Part shown: piece after piece, positions 1-4,513 of the stretch
Layout of the letters: each line of letters begins with the position of its first letter
How positions within the stretch are numbered: the first letter of the stretch is position 1
DNA from: Spirosoma sp.
Lineage (GTDB): Bacteria; Bacteroidota; Bacteroidia; Cytophagales; Spirosomataceae
Direction: 5' to 3'
DNA: 5,301 nucleotides
Assembly (NCBI GenBank): GCA_028288385.1
Contig: JAQBNX010000857.1
Coordinates: 1-5,301 of the forward strand
Translations under genes and position numbers: made by a program
Notes under the pieces: generated by a model
The model's input: only the letters and a program-made list of their open reading frames with translations
The model's database searches: none
What the model was told of the DNA's origin: nothing

Positions 1-23
1 ATTTTTTGCGGAGAGAATAGGCC

Positions 24-707
24 ATGGCGAAGCAGGAAAAGGCGGTCGGATACCTCCGCACCAGCAGCGCAACCAACGTCGGCGAGGACAAAGACAGCGA
101 GAAGCGCCAGCGCGGCCACATCGAGAAGTATGCCAAGCAAGCCGGCATCGAGATCGTCGAGTGGTTCCGTGATCCGGCAGTGTCGGGCGATGACGCGGTG
201 CAGGATCGTCCGGGATTTGCGGCCATGCTCGACGCCATCGAGACCAGCGGGGTCCGGCTGGTGCTGGTGGATGAAGCAGCACGCTTCGCCCGCAAGATGA
301 TCACGGCAGAACTCGGCGTCCTGTTGATGACGGCTCGCGGCGCGCGGGTTCTGACCAGCAGCGGCGATGATCTGACCGAGACAGATGACGAGATGCGCGT
401 CGCCTTCCGCCAGATGGCAATGGCGTTCTCCCAACTGGAGAAGACCAGGTTGGTGAAGAAGCTGAAGGGCGCGCGGGATCGCATGTCTGTCGCCGCCGGC
501 CAGCGCATCGAGGGTCGCAAGAGCCATGGCGAGAAGAACCCCGCGCTGGTGCGGGAAGCTCGCCGGCTGGCACGGAAAAACCCGCGCACCGGCACGTCTC
601 GGTCACTGCGGGAGATCGCCGCCGATCTGGCCGAGCTTGGCTTCACCACGGCCAAGGGGCTGCCGTTCAGTGCATCTCAGGTCAAACGGCTGGTGGGAAA
701 GGAGTGA
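24..707 (+). CDS. Serine recombinase / resolvase
   Basis: A 227-aa small serine recombinase, a DNA strand-transferase probably used to resolve plasmid multimers. The N-terminal catalytic domain (about 5-150) starts with GYLRTSSA, in which Arg12 and Ser14 match the R-x-S of resolvases and Ser14 is the likely nucleophile. It continues with VSG..D.. and DRPGF (Arg62), then AARFAR (Arg87, Arg90), matching the DRLGR block of gamma-delta resolvase; the Asp before the first Arg is replaced by Ala86. SQLEKTR (Glu139, Arg142) begins the long E helix. EGRKS (163-167) leads into a C-terminal helix-turn-helix region (about 175-224; SLREIAADLAELG). The start ATG follows GGAGAG and AGG purine runs. A 30-bp palindrome lies about 50 bp upstream across the circle junction, consistent with a res site and autoregulation. 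Invertase rather than resolvase activity cannot be excluded. Confidence 0.93.
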   Translation: MAKQEKAVGYLRTSSATNVGEDKDSEKRQRGHIEKYAKQAGIEIVEWFRDPAVSGDDAVQDRPGFAAMLDAIETSGVRLVLVDEAARFARKMITAELGVLLMTARGARVLTSSGDDLTETDDEMRVAFRQMAMAFSQLEKTRLVKKLKGARDRMSVAAGQRIEGRKSHGEKNPALVREARRLARKNPRTGTSRSLREIAADLAELGFTTAKGLPFSASQVKRLVGKE

Positions 708-882
708 GCCGCACCAAGCCAAGTGGATCCACCAAACCTATATCGTAACGATATTATAGGAGCAGCGGCGCCGATGGTCGGCAGTGCAGTTATCAAGGTG
801 CTGGATCAAACAGGGTAACGAGGTGGCAATGACGCCGCCCTACCCTGCAAGGTTACGAAGTGAGCAGGCCACGAGGTGAATT
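708..882 (+). other. Intergenic leader before the 90-aa gene
   Basis: This spacer holds an AT-rich palindrome with a TATTAT box (752-757) and two very short ORFs before the TTG-started gene. The first is 774-818 (14 codons, AGGAG 11 nt upstream). The second is 829-879 (16 codons, with GAGGTGG just upstream). The second is in the same frame as the 90-aa gene and is separated from it only by TGA and one ATT codon. They could be leader peptides, or the second could be the lost N-terminus of a longer protein. There is no evidence that either is translated. Confidence 0.35.
740..754. promoter_or_regulatory. 15-bp perfect palindrome, operator candidate
   Basis: ATATCGT-A-ACGATAT is a perfect palindrome with a single central base. 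It overlaps a TATTAT sequence (752-757) that matches the sigma-70 -10 consensus at 5 of 6 positions. No good -35 box sits 16-18 bp upstream. The placement fits a repressor operator for the downstream 90-aa gene. It is AT-rich, so a rho-independent terminator for the resolvase is unlikely. Confidence 0.4.
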
Positions 883-1155
883 TTGATCGAGGAATACAAC
901 GGCCGCTTCATCGTCGATCGAGTCGAGCTTGAGGCATTGGCAAACATTTCTGAAGATTGGGCACTCGCCAACTGGGACAACCTGAAAATAGAACCTCTGA
1001 AGGTGATGGATGTGGCTGTCTCGGTATACATGAAGCTCGGGGATGGTGTGGCGGTGGCCCGCTGCATGCGAGAGTCTGGCGAGATTGAGCGCAAGCGTGC
1101 GGACCTGAGGCAAAAAGCCGAACGGAAATCCCGGTCGTGGTTTAGCCCCTACTGA
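883..1155 (+). CDS. Hypothetical 90-aa protein, TTG start
   Basis: I do not recognise the family. The protein reads MIEEYNGRFIVDRVELEALA at its start. A mixed alpha/beta-looking first half is followed by a helical stretch (about 42-62, VMDVAVSVYMKLGDGVAVAR). It ends in a highly charged, probably helical tail (63-85, rich in Arg, Lys and Glu) and SWFSPY. There are no signal peptide, clear membrane segment or metal-binding motifs. The TTG start is supported by a GAGGTG ribosome site at 873-878; an in-frame TGA at 877-879 blocks extension. The natural-looking composition favours a real gene over the long antisense ORFs here. A hairpin lies 9 nt after the stop. A DNA-binding or regulatory role is only a guess from the basic tail. 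Confidence 0.6.
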   Translation: MIEEYNGRFIVDRVELEALANISEDWALANWDNLKIEPLKVMDVAVSVYMKLGDGVAVARCMRESGEIERKRADLRQKAERKSRSWFSPY

Positions 1156-1164
1156 GCGTCGGCA

Positions 1165-1193
1165 TGGGCGGGAGTGCATCCATCCCCCGCCCA
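1165..1193. terminator. Bidirectional hairpin between convergent genes
   Basis: TGGGCGGG (1165-1172) and CCCGCCCA (1186-1193) form a perfect 8-bp GC-rich stem with a 13-nt loop. It lies between the stop of the 90-aa gene (1155) and the stop of the nuclease-like gene (1199, minus strand), so it could terminate both transcripts. Neither side has a U-tract, so it may stabilise the 3' ends rather than terminate intrinsically. Confidence 0.5.
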
Positions 1194-1198
1194 CGGTC

Positions 1199-1783
1199 CT
1201 ACAGCAGTAGCGGCGGTCTCCCACCATCCATCGAGATGTATGGCACGACTGTGGTGTTGATGCCTTCACCGGCCAACAGCAATACCAGCGGGGCGAAGAC
1301 ATCGGCCGACCAATAGTGGTACCGGCCCATGGTCGAGCGCGGCGAGTGCAGGAGCTTCCAGATCGAGGCGACGTGCCAGCAATCGGCATCGTCGAGCACA
1401 CCAGCCGGCGGCAGCGGGACGACGCTGCGATCTCGGATCGCATAGAACACCGCGTTGCCAGTGAGCGTCGCCCATGCCACCGCACGATCAAACGCAGGTA
1501 TGTCCCAGCCCCAGCCACCACCATTGCTGAGGGGTGTCTTGGTCTTGACCTCTATCCCGTAGCTTCGAAGCATCCCACGCTGCGGCCAGATCACGGATAA
1601 GTCGGGCAGGTGCAGTGTACCGCCAGCAGCATGGGCGATGGCGGCACCAGGGTATCCGGCGACGGCATCGTGGTTGTGCTGGTGGCAGACAACGGTCGCG
1701 CCGTAGCTGGTCAGCAGATTGCACAAAGCAGTTTCGGCCGCCGTGCCGAGGGTCTTCCTCCGGTCGAACTCACCGGCAGCCAT
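1199..1783 (-). CDS. PD-(D/E)XK superfamily nuclease-like protein
   Basis: A predicted 194-aa protein with the layout of the PD-(D/E)XK restriction-endonuclease-like fold. A helix carries Glu17 (KTLGTAAETALCNLLTSYG), followed by LPDLSVI (Asp61) and YGIEVKTK (Glu78-Val-Lys80). This is the D...ExK active site with an upstream Glu, as in Holliday-junction resolvase-like and VRR-NUC-like nucleases. The C-terminal half (85-194) is unassigned; it has aromatic and hydrophobic segments (WDIPAFDRAVAWATL, YHYWSADVFAPLVLLLAG). The frame is open upstream to an ATG at 1843. I prefer 1783 because it overlaps the upstream 58-aa gene by only 14 nt, in an arrangement suited to reinitiation; neither start has a strong ribosome site. 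The substrate is unknown. DNA repair, recombination, plasmid maintenance or defence are all possible. No methyltransferase is nearby. Confidence 0.68.
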   Translation of the reverse strand: MAAGEFDRRKTLGTAAETALCNLLTSYGATVVCHQHNHDAVAGYPGAAIAHAAGGTLHLPDLSVIWPQRGMLRSYGIEVKTKTPLSNGGGWGWDIPAFDRAVAWATLTGNAVFYAIRDRSVVPLPPAGVLDDADCWHVASIWKLLHSPRSTMGRYHYWSADVFAPLVLLLAGEGINTTVVPYISMDGGRPPLLL

Positions 1784-1946
1784 CGGCGACCAGAGCTTCG
1801 GGGAAAGGCGCCAGCCGGTCGGCCAGCGCGGCGGCTGCGGCATCGCGGATCACGGCCGGATCACGGTCAGATGGGCTCAGATACCCCATGACGCAGAGCC
1901 GGCGAATGGCAGTGCGGTCGAGCCTCAAAAGTACAGATGCGTTCAT
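1770..1946 (-). CDS. Small 58-aa protein upstream of nuclease
   Basis: A predicted 58-aa protein beginning MNASVLLRLDRTAIRRLCVM, probably mostly helical, with an Ala-rich helix near DPAVIRDAAAAALADRLA. The ATG at 1946 has a good ribosome site, GAGGGA, ending 6 nt upstream, so I prefer it to the longer reading from 1994. The 3' end (GATGGCTGCCGGTGA) contains the ATG of the nuclease-like gene, so the two genes overlap and are likely co-translated. I do not recognise a family; the compact helical pattern could be a DNA-binding or partner protein. A 21-bp operator-like palindrome lies about 50-70 bp upstream. Confidence 0.55.
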   Translation of the reverse strand: MNASVLLRLDRTAIRRLCVMGYLSPSDRDPAVIRDAAAAALADRLAPFPEALVADGCR

Positions 1947-1993
1947 ATGCAGTCCCTCAAATAATGATGTATCCATACCGGATGGGTGTTTCA

Positions 1994-2014
1994 AATATCA
2001 ACCATGATGATATT
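1994..2014. promoter_or_regulatory. 21-bp palindrome, operator candidate
   Basis: AATATCA (1994-2000) and TGATATT (2008-2014) are perfect inverted arms around a 7-bp centre. The site lies in the gap between the minus-strand nuclease pair and the plus-strand RepL-like gene. It immediately abuts a second small inverted repeat, TGCGA-AG-TCGCA (2014-2025). On the minus strand it overlaps TTGATA, a 5 of 6 match to a -35 box. It could be the operator and promoter of the nuclease pair. Confidence 0.4.
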
Positions 2015-2056
2015 GCGAAGTCGCACAAAATCCAATCAGTTCCGCTTCAATCAATA

Positions 2057-2113
2057 CTACTGTTGCCTGTATCCCGGGGTGAGCCGGCGCAGCCGGCGAG
2101 GGGCAGAGCCCCT
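2057..2113 (+). repeat. 57-bp perfect inverted repeat, left copy
   Basis: This 57-bp sequence recurs exactly in reverse complement at 2885-2941, so the RepL-like gene is boxed by the pair. It begins CTACTGTTGCCTGTATCCCG. It contains two hairpins: GCCGGC-GCA-GCCGGC (2083-2097) and AGGGGC-AGA-GCCCCT (2099-2113). The repeat ends exactly at the last base of the second hairpin, on the side facing the rep gene. This looks like a discrete mobile or palindromic repeat unit; it may also act as a transcription terminator or insulator. Confidence 0.93.
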
Positions 2114-2318
2114 TCCTTCGAGGGGGGCACCAGCACCAGATTCCCCCCTGACCGGGGTACCCCAAATAACCAGACCCACCGTGAACAAACCGAGTACCGT
2201 TCTAATAGACATAAGAGGAGGAAGAAAAGGTTAATCATATCAACTGTTTACAGGGTAGGGGTAGCAGCACTACTGCTTACAGGCACAGCATGTGTGCTGC
2301 GGGTGGGGGAGAGGGCTG
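2114..2318 (+). other. RepL-like gene leader, possible origin region
   Basis: A 205-bp noncoding stretch inside the inverted-repeat box. AGGGGGG (2121-2127) and CCCCCCT (2143-2149) form a 7-bp stem with a 15-nt loop, followed by the palindrome GGGGTACCCC (2154-2163). ACTGTTTACAGG (2243-2254) and ACTGCTTACAGG (2272-2283) are direct repeats matching at 11 of 12 bases, 29 bp apart. AGGAGG at 2216-2221 lies in a purine-rich run but has no start codon at a suitable distance. TAATAG near 2197 is only a weak -10 candidate. The structure suggests replication control or an origin, but nothing here is diagnostic. Confidence 0.4.
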
Positions 2319-2858
2319 ATGGCAGGACAGGAAGGCGGGCCGCAGATCAAGCCGAGGGGCCGGAAGGCTACCAGCAGCGGCCGGCGTAACGTCATGCTGA
2401 TCGATATGGATACTGGCGAGCCTCTGGATGGCGTTCCGCTGCTGGTACCACGCAAGCAGGGTATTGGAGATTGGGCGATGATCATGCTGGTGCGGCTGGG
2501 TGAACTGGCAGCAGATCGAGAGATCACCGGCGAGACATGGCGAGTGTTGGCGTACGTCATGGCGCAAGCCGAGTGGGAGAACTGGGTTCGCCTCAGCCAA
2601 GCCGATGTCGGGAAGGTGCTCGGGCTCAAGAGGCAGAGCGTCCAGCGGGCGATGCGGACGCTGGTGGCCAAGCGAGTGATCGAGAAGAGCGGCACAACCA
2701 TCGGCGGCAACAATGTATACCGCATCTGCAAGGATGTGTCGTGGCGTGGCAAAATGACCAGCTACAGGAAGGCCAAACAGGGCGAGAAACCGCCGCATCT
2801 GAAGATCATCGACGGCGGCAAAGACATGGCGAAGCTCGACCAGCCGAAGGAAGGCTGA
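2319..2858 (+). CDS. RepL-like plasmid replication protein (winged helix)
   Basis: A predicted 179-aa protein resembling the RepL replication/maintenance family, which binds origin DNA to start plasmid replication. A basic N-terminus (KPRGRK) precedes GEPLDGVPLLVPRK (33-46) and a helical segment (51-66). The winged helix-turn-helix (about 70-136) contains TGETWRVLAYVMAQAEWENW, then SQADVGKVLGLKRQSVQRAM as the HTH and a wing ending NNVYRI. SWRGK (141-145) matches the 'y.iNp..wRG' ending I know from RepL proteins. The tail is Lys-rich. The ATG at 2319 is chosen over GTG 2292 because GGGGGA ends 8 nt upstream. The gene lies between two perfect 57-bp inverted repeats. A plasmid-borne transcription regulator with the same fold is the main alternative. 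Confidence 0.72.
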   Translation: MAGQEGGPQIKPRGRKATSSGRRNVMLIDMDTGEPLDGVPLLVPRKQGIGDWAMIMLVRLGELAADREITGETWRVLAYVMAQAEWENWVRLSQADVGKVLGLKRQSVQRAMRTLVAKRVIEKSGTTIGGNNVYRICKDVSWRGKMTSYRKAKQGEKPPHLKIIDGGKDMAKLDQPKEG

Positions 2859-2871
2859 GCGCCTTCGGCGC
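2859..2871 (+). terminator. UUCG hairpin right after rep stop
   Basis: GCGCC-TTC-GGCGC begins at the first base after the TGA stop and forms a stem closed by the very stable C(UUCG)G loop. No T-run follows, but the AGGGGC-TCT-GCCCCT hairpin of the right-hand 57-bp repeat starts 13 bp later. Together they probably end or stabilise the rep transcript. Confidence 0.5.
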
Positions 2872-2884
2872 AGGTGTTGCAGGT

Positions 2885-2941
2885 AGGGGCTCTGCCCCTC
2901 GCCGGCTGCGCCGGCTCACCCCGGGATACAGGCAACAGTAG
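2885..2941 (-). repeat. 57-bp perfect inverted repeat, right copy
   Basis: Exact reverse complement of 2057-2113, with no mismatches in 57 bp. It starts 26 bp after the rep stop codon. Its inner edge is again the AGGGGC/GCCCCT hairpin (2885-2899). A further 11-bp copy of its flank, GGTAGGGGCTC (2882-2892), recurs at 3019-3029. The pair bounds an 885-bp unit (2057-2941) with a single gene. Confidence 0.93.
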
Positions 2942-3024
2942 CAGTGGTCGGGCTTGCGGATTGCTGATGGGACCGGCAATATCGTCATGCGGACCCCGGG
3001 GACGGATAGGCCGCCAACGGTAGG

Positions 3025-3069
3025 GGCTCCCGCCACTCTTCCCAAGTTGGGTTGACGCCGGCGGGAGCC
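3025..3069 (-). terminator. Nested hairpin downstream of HUH Rep gene
   Basis: GGCTCCCGCC (3025-3034) and GGCGGGAGCC (3060-3069) pair perfectly over 10 bp around a 25-nt loop. The loop itself holds CCCAA-G-TTGGG (3041-3051). The structure begins 9 nt after the Rep stop codon in the direction of transcription. It lacks a U-tract, so it may be an imperfect terminator or an origin-type structure. Confidence 0.5.
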
Positions 3070-3078
3070 TTCTCGGTT

Positions 3079-3825
3079 CTAGCCGGCGCTGGGGTGCAGC
3101 GCCGCGTGCAGTTCCTCCGGGGTGTGAAGCTCGACCCAGCCCATCGAGGCGCGGCGGGTCGCACCGATGGTACCGCTGACGCCGCATCGCTTGCCGGCAA
3201 TGGGCTGCCGCTTCTCGCCCCGATCATCCACTCCCAGCGCGGCCGGCAGAGAGATGACCCTCCCATCGGATCGGACGTGGGTGTCGGGATCGAGCCCCTT
3301 GAGCATGTAGCGGAGGACACCGCTGGCCATCATCGGCGAACGCATCCCAAACCTTCCGCCGGCCAGGTGCAAGGCATCGCCGCTGGGATCGGCCACCAGG
3401 TCAAACTGTCCTGCTTCGCCGAGGAAGGTCTTGAACCCCTGCCAATGGTTGGGCGGCAGATGGATGAGAAGATGGGTATGCGGGCCAAACCGTTTGCCGA
3501 TCTCTCGCACCCAGAGGTAGGCCACGATGATGCCATTGCGGCGAAGCCATCGGGTGGCTTTGTCCAGCAACCTCCCCTGCACCGCCAGCCAATCCCTCGG
3601 ATGGAACAGTGCGCTCTTGTCCCATCGGATGGTGACATGGGCCAAGCACGGTCTCACTTGGTGAGACAGGAACGTGAAGGCGTTGATCATCTCCCTCGCA
3701 TCGTCGAGGGTGAGGTGCTTCGGATGGTCTCCCGATGCTCGGAACAGCATCTCCCAATTACTCTGGTGGTCAAAAGCGGGCCGATTGGCAGTATTGATAA
3801 TGACGGACAAAGCAAGGTATCCCAT
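3079..3825 (-). CDS. HUH endonuclease, rolling-circle Rep-like protein
   Basis: A predicted 248-aa HUH-type DNA nicking protein, likely a rolling-circle replication initiator. A beta-strand block LAHVTIRWDK (61-70) is followed by a helix and YLWVREIGKRFGPHTHLLIH (103-122); His116 and His118 form the metal-binding HxH. GVLRYMLKGLDP (169-180) carries Tyr173 and Lys176 in the YxxK arrangement of motif III, with Tyr173 the probable nicking tyrosine. GKRCGVSGTIGATRR (211-225) near the C-terminus resembles the conserved end I associate with such alphaproteobacterial proteins. ATG 3825 is the first canonical start after an upstream stop, but it has no clear ribosome site. The plus strand is also open across this region; the HUH motif set decides for the minus strand. 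A relaxase or phage-type Rep is an alternative. Confidence 0.78.
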   Translation of the reverse strand: MGYLALSVIINTANRPAFDHQSNWEMLFRASGDHPKHLTLDDAREMINAFTFLSHQVRPCLAHVTIRWDKSALFHPRDWLAVQGRLLDKATRWLRRNGIIVAYLWVREIGKRFGPHTHLLIHLPPNHWQGFKTFLGEAGQFDLVADPSGDALHLAGGRFGMRSPMMASGVLRYMLKGLDPDTHVRSDGRVISLPAALGVDDRGEKRQPIAGKRCGVSGTIGATRRASMGWVELHTPEELHAALHPSAG

Positions 3826-3880
3826 GGCTTGAATGGTTTTAGTCTGATAATAGAGTCGTTCCGAGATGAAGATACTTTTT

Positions 3881-3909
3881 CACCCCCAATCTATGCTTTG
3901 TAGGGGGTG
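3881..3909. promoter_or_regulatory. Hairpin upstream of HUH Rep, dso candidate
   Basis: CACCCCC (3881-3887) and GGGGGTG (3903-3909) form a perfect 7-bp stem with a 15-nt loop (AATCTATGCTTTGTA). It lies 56 bp upstream of the Rep start. Rolling-circle double-strand origins often place the nick site in a hairpin loop near rep, which makes this the best local candidate. A regulatory hairpin in the rep leader RNA is the alternative. Confidence 0.35.
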
Positions 3910-3999
3910 GGGCCAGCGGATTGCAACTATTCCCGAATTAACTAATAAGTTGAACATCTAATAGTATCAATCAATCTTTTTCCAGAAGGATCATTTTCT

Positions 4000-4024
4000 C
4001 CCCGTAGAGCCTGCTCTGATGGGG
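4000..4024. other. Strong hairpin (CCCCGTAGAGC arm)
   Basis: CCCCGTAGAGC (4000-4010) pairs with GCTCT-G-ATGGGG (4013-4024), with one bulged G and one G-U pair. It lies between the AT-rich Rep leader and the next hairpin. No U-tract follows on either strand, so a structural role in single-stranded plasmid DNA, such as a single-strand origin, is as plausible as termination. Confidence 0.4.
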
Positions 4025-4044
4025 TGAGATGATGTCCTCTACCG

Positions 4045-4074
4045 GCCACCTCTTCAGGAGGCTCTGAGGGTGGC
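4045..4074. other. Second hairpin, GCCACCTC / GAGGgTGGC
   Basis: GCCACCTC (4045-4052) pairs with GAGG-G-TGGC (4066-4074) around one bulged G. The loop contains AGGAGG (4056-4061), which looks like a ribosome site but is better explained as part of this structure. With the 4000-4024 hairpin it forms a tandem structured block of about 75 bp. Confidence 0.4.
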
Positions 4075-4181
4075 TAGAAATGGCGGCAAAGGGCATGTCC
4101 GGCGCCGGGTGGTGGCGGGGTTTCCGGGTTGGCGGGATCGCAGTAGTGCTGGGAGGGGCAGCGAGTGCCCTTCTAGCCGGC

Positions 4182-4201
4182 CCGTCTATTTTTTGAGACG
4201 G
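4182..4201. terminator. Small hairpin with T-rich loop
   Basis: CCGTCT (4182-4187) and AGACGG (4196-4201) pair perfectly around the loop ATTTTTTG. The T-run lies in the loop rather than after the stem, so this is not a canonical terminator. It sits where the minus-strand transcript of the 105-aa gene could end. Confidence 0.25.
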
Positions 4202-4358
4202 CGCCAGGACGGGGCGGGGCGCTGGTCGGCGAAGCTCGGTTTTGCGGAAGTGCGAACGTGGCGGAGGGGTCCGGTGGCGGGTGGCAGGTCGGGGAGATCG
4301 CACCCCTCTACCCCGCCAGGACGGCGCTGGTCGGCGATCCTCCATTTTGGGGAAACGT
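4202..4358 (+). repeat. Imperfect direct repeat pair
   Basis: Copy 1 (4202-4260) and copy 2 (4314-4358) share CGCCAGGACGG followed by the exact 15-mer GGCGCTGGTCGGCGA. Copy 1 has 6 extra bases between the two blocks, and both copies continue into a looser TTTTG..G..AACGTG match. They may be remnants of a duplication or binding sites at an origin. The 15-mer lies at 4218-4232 and 4323-4337. Confidence 0.55.
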
Positions 4359-4478
4359 GAGTCCATCTAGCTCGCCGGTGTCGGAAAAGCGTTCCGCCAA
4401 GATGCGACCCCATACCGGCCTCCGCCAAATTTCGAGCCGCCAATTTTCGCCGAACATTGGGAACCAGGTAGGCACCAT
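4308..4478 (-). CDS. Possible 56-aa ORF, unrecognised
   Basis: This reading starts MVPTWFPMFGENWRLEIWRR and ends SPTSAVLAG. A GAGGAGG ribosome-like sequence ends 10 nt upstream of the ATG. It would follow the 105-aa gene on the same strand after a 35-bp gap. The Trp-Arg-rich part is largely produced by three CCGCCAA repeats, and the frame continues into repeat sequence. It may be a chance ORF. I do not recognise a domain. Confidence 0.2.
   Translation of the reverse strand: MVPTWFPMFGENWRLEIWRRPVWGRILAERFSDTGELDGLTFPQNGGSPTSAVLAG
4394..4443 (+). repeat. Three CCGCCAA heptamers
   Basis: CCGCCAA occurs at 4394-4400, 4422-4428 and 4437-4443, each followed by a T/C/G mix (GATGCGA, ATTTCGA, TTTTCGC). 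The spacing of 28 and 15 bp is not a helical-turn multiple across the set. They are candidate iterons or protein-binding sites, but they are short and could be compositional. Confidence 0.3.
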
Positions 4479-4513
4479 GGTGGAGACGCCTCCTCGCCGA
4501 GGGGCCGGGGGGG

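Larger units (their letters stand above)
3826..4513. other. Noncoding, structure-rich region, origin candidate
   Basis: No convincing gene lies in these 688 bp. The first 150 bp, immediately upstream of the HUH Rep gene, are AT-rich and hold a hairpin (3881-3909). Two more strong hairpins follow (4000-4024 and 4045-4074), then a 6-bp stem with a T-rich loop (4182-4201) and imperfect direct repeats (4202-4260 and 4314-4358). CCGCCAA occurs three times at 4394-4443. Length, structure and position fit double-strand and single-strand origins of a rolling-circle plasmid, but no known nick-site sequence was recognised. Confidence 0.4.

Noticed and set aside
853..1524. A 223-codon minus-strand frame across the 90-aa and nuclease-like genes
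   Set aside because: Its product is Arg/Ser/Cys-rich with no domain, and it overlaps two better frames. It looks like a GC-rich antisense artefact.
1199..1843. The longer nuclease start at 1843
   Set aside because: The extra 20 residues (MPQPPRWPTGWRLSPKLWSP) overlap the 58-aa gene by 74 nt in another frame, look unlike the rest of the domain, and have no ribosome site.
2216..2221. AGGAGG ribosome-like site upstream of the RepL-like gene
   Set aside because: No ATG, GTG or TTG follows at a usable distance. The rep gene has its own GGGGGA site next to ATG 2319.
3052..3903. A 283-codon plus-strand frame, longer than the minus-strand Rep
   Set aside because: It shows no recognisable domain and mirrors the Rep gene. 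The opposite strand carries the HxH and YxxK motifs in the right order and spacing.
4070..4360. GTG-started 96-aa plus-strand frame with an exact AGGAGG 8 nt upstream
   Set aside because: The AGGAGG lies in the loop of a hairpin, the product is Arg/Gly/Ser/Trp-rich and unlike a folded protein, and the frame runs through direct repeats. It remains a weak possibility.
3971..4366. A 131-codon minus-strand frame downstream of the 105-aa gene
   Set aside because: It is Pro/Arg-rich with no clear ribosome site or domain, and it crosses several hairpins and repeats.
4394..4443. A CRISPR-like array
   Set aside because: The repeated units are only 7 bp and unevenly spaced, with no conserved long repeat and no cas genes on the plasmid.
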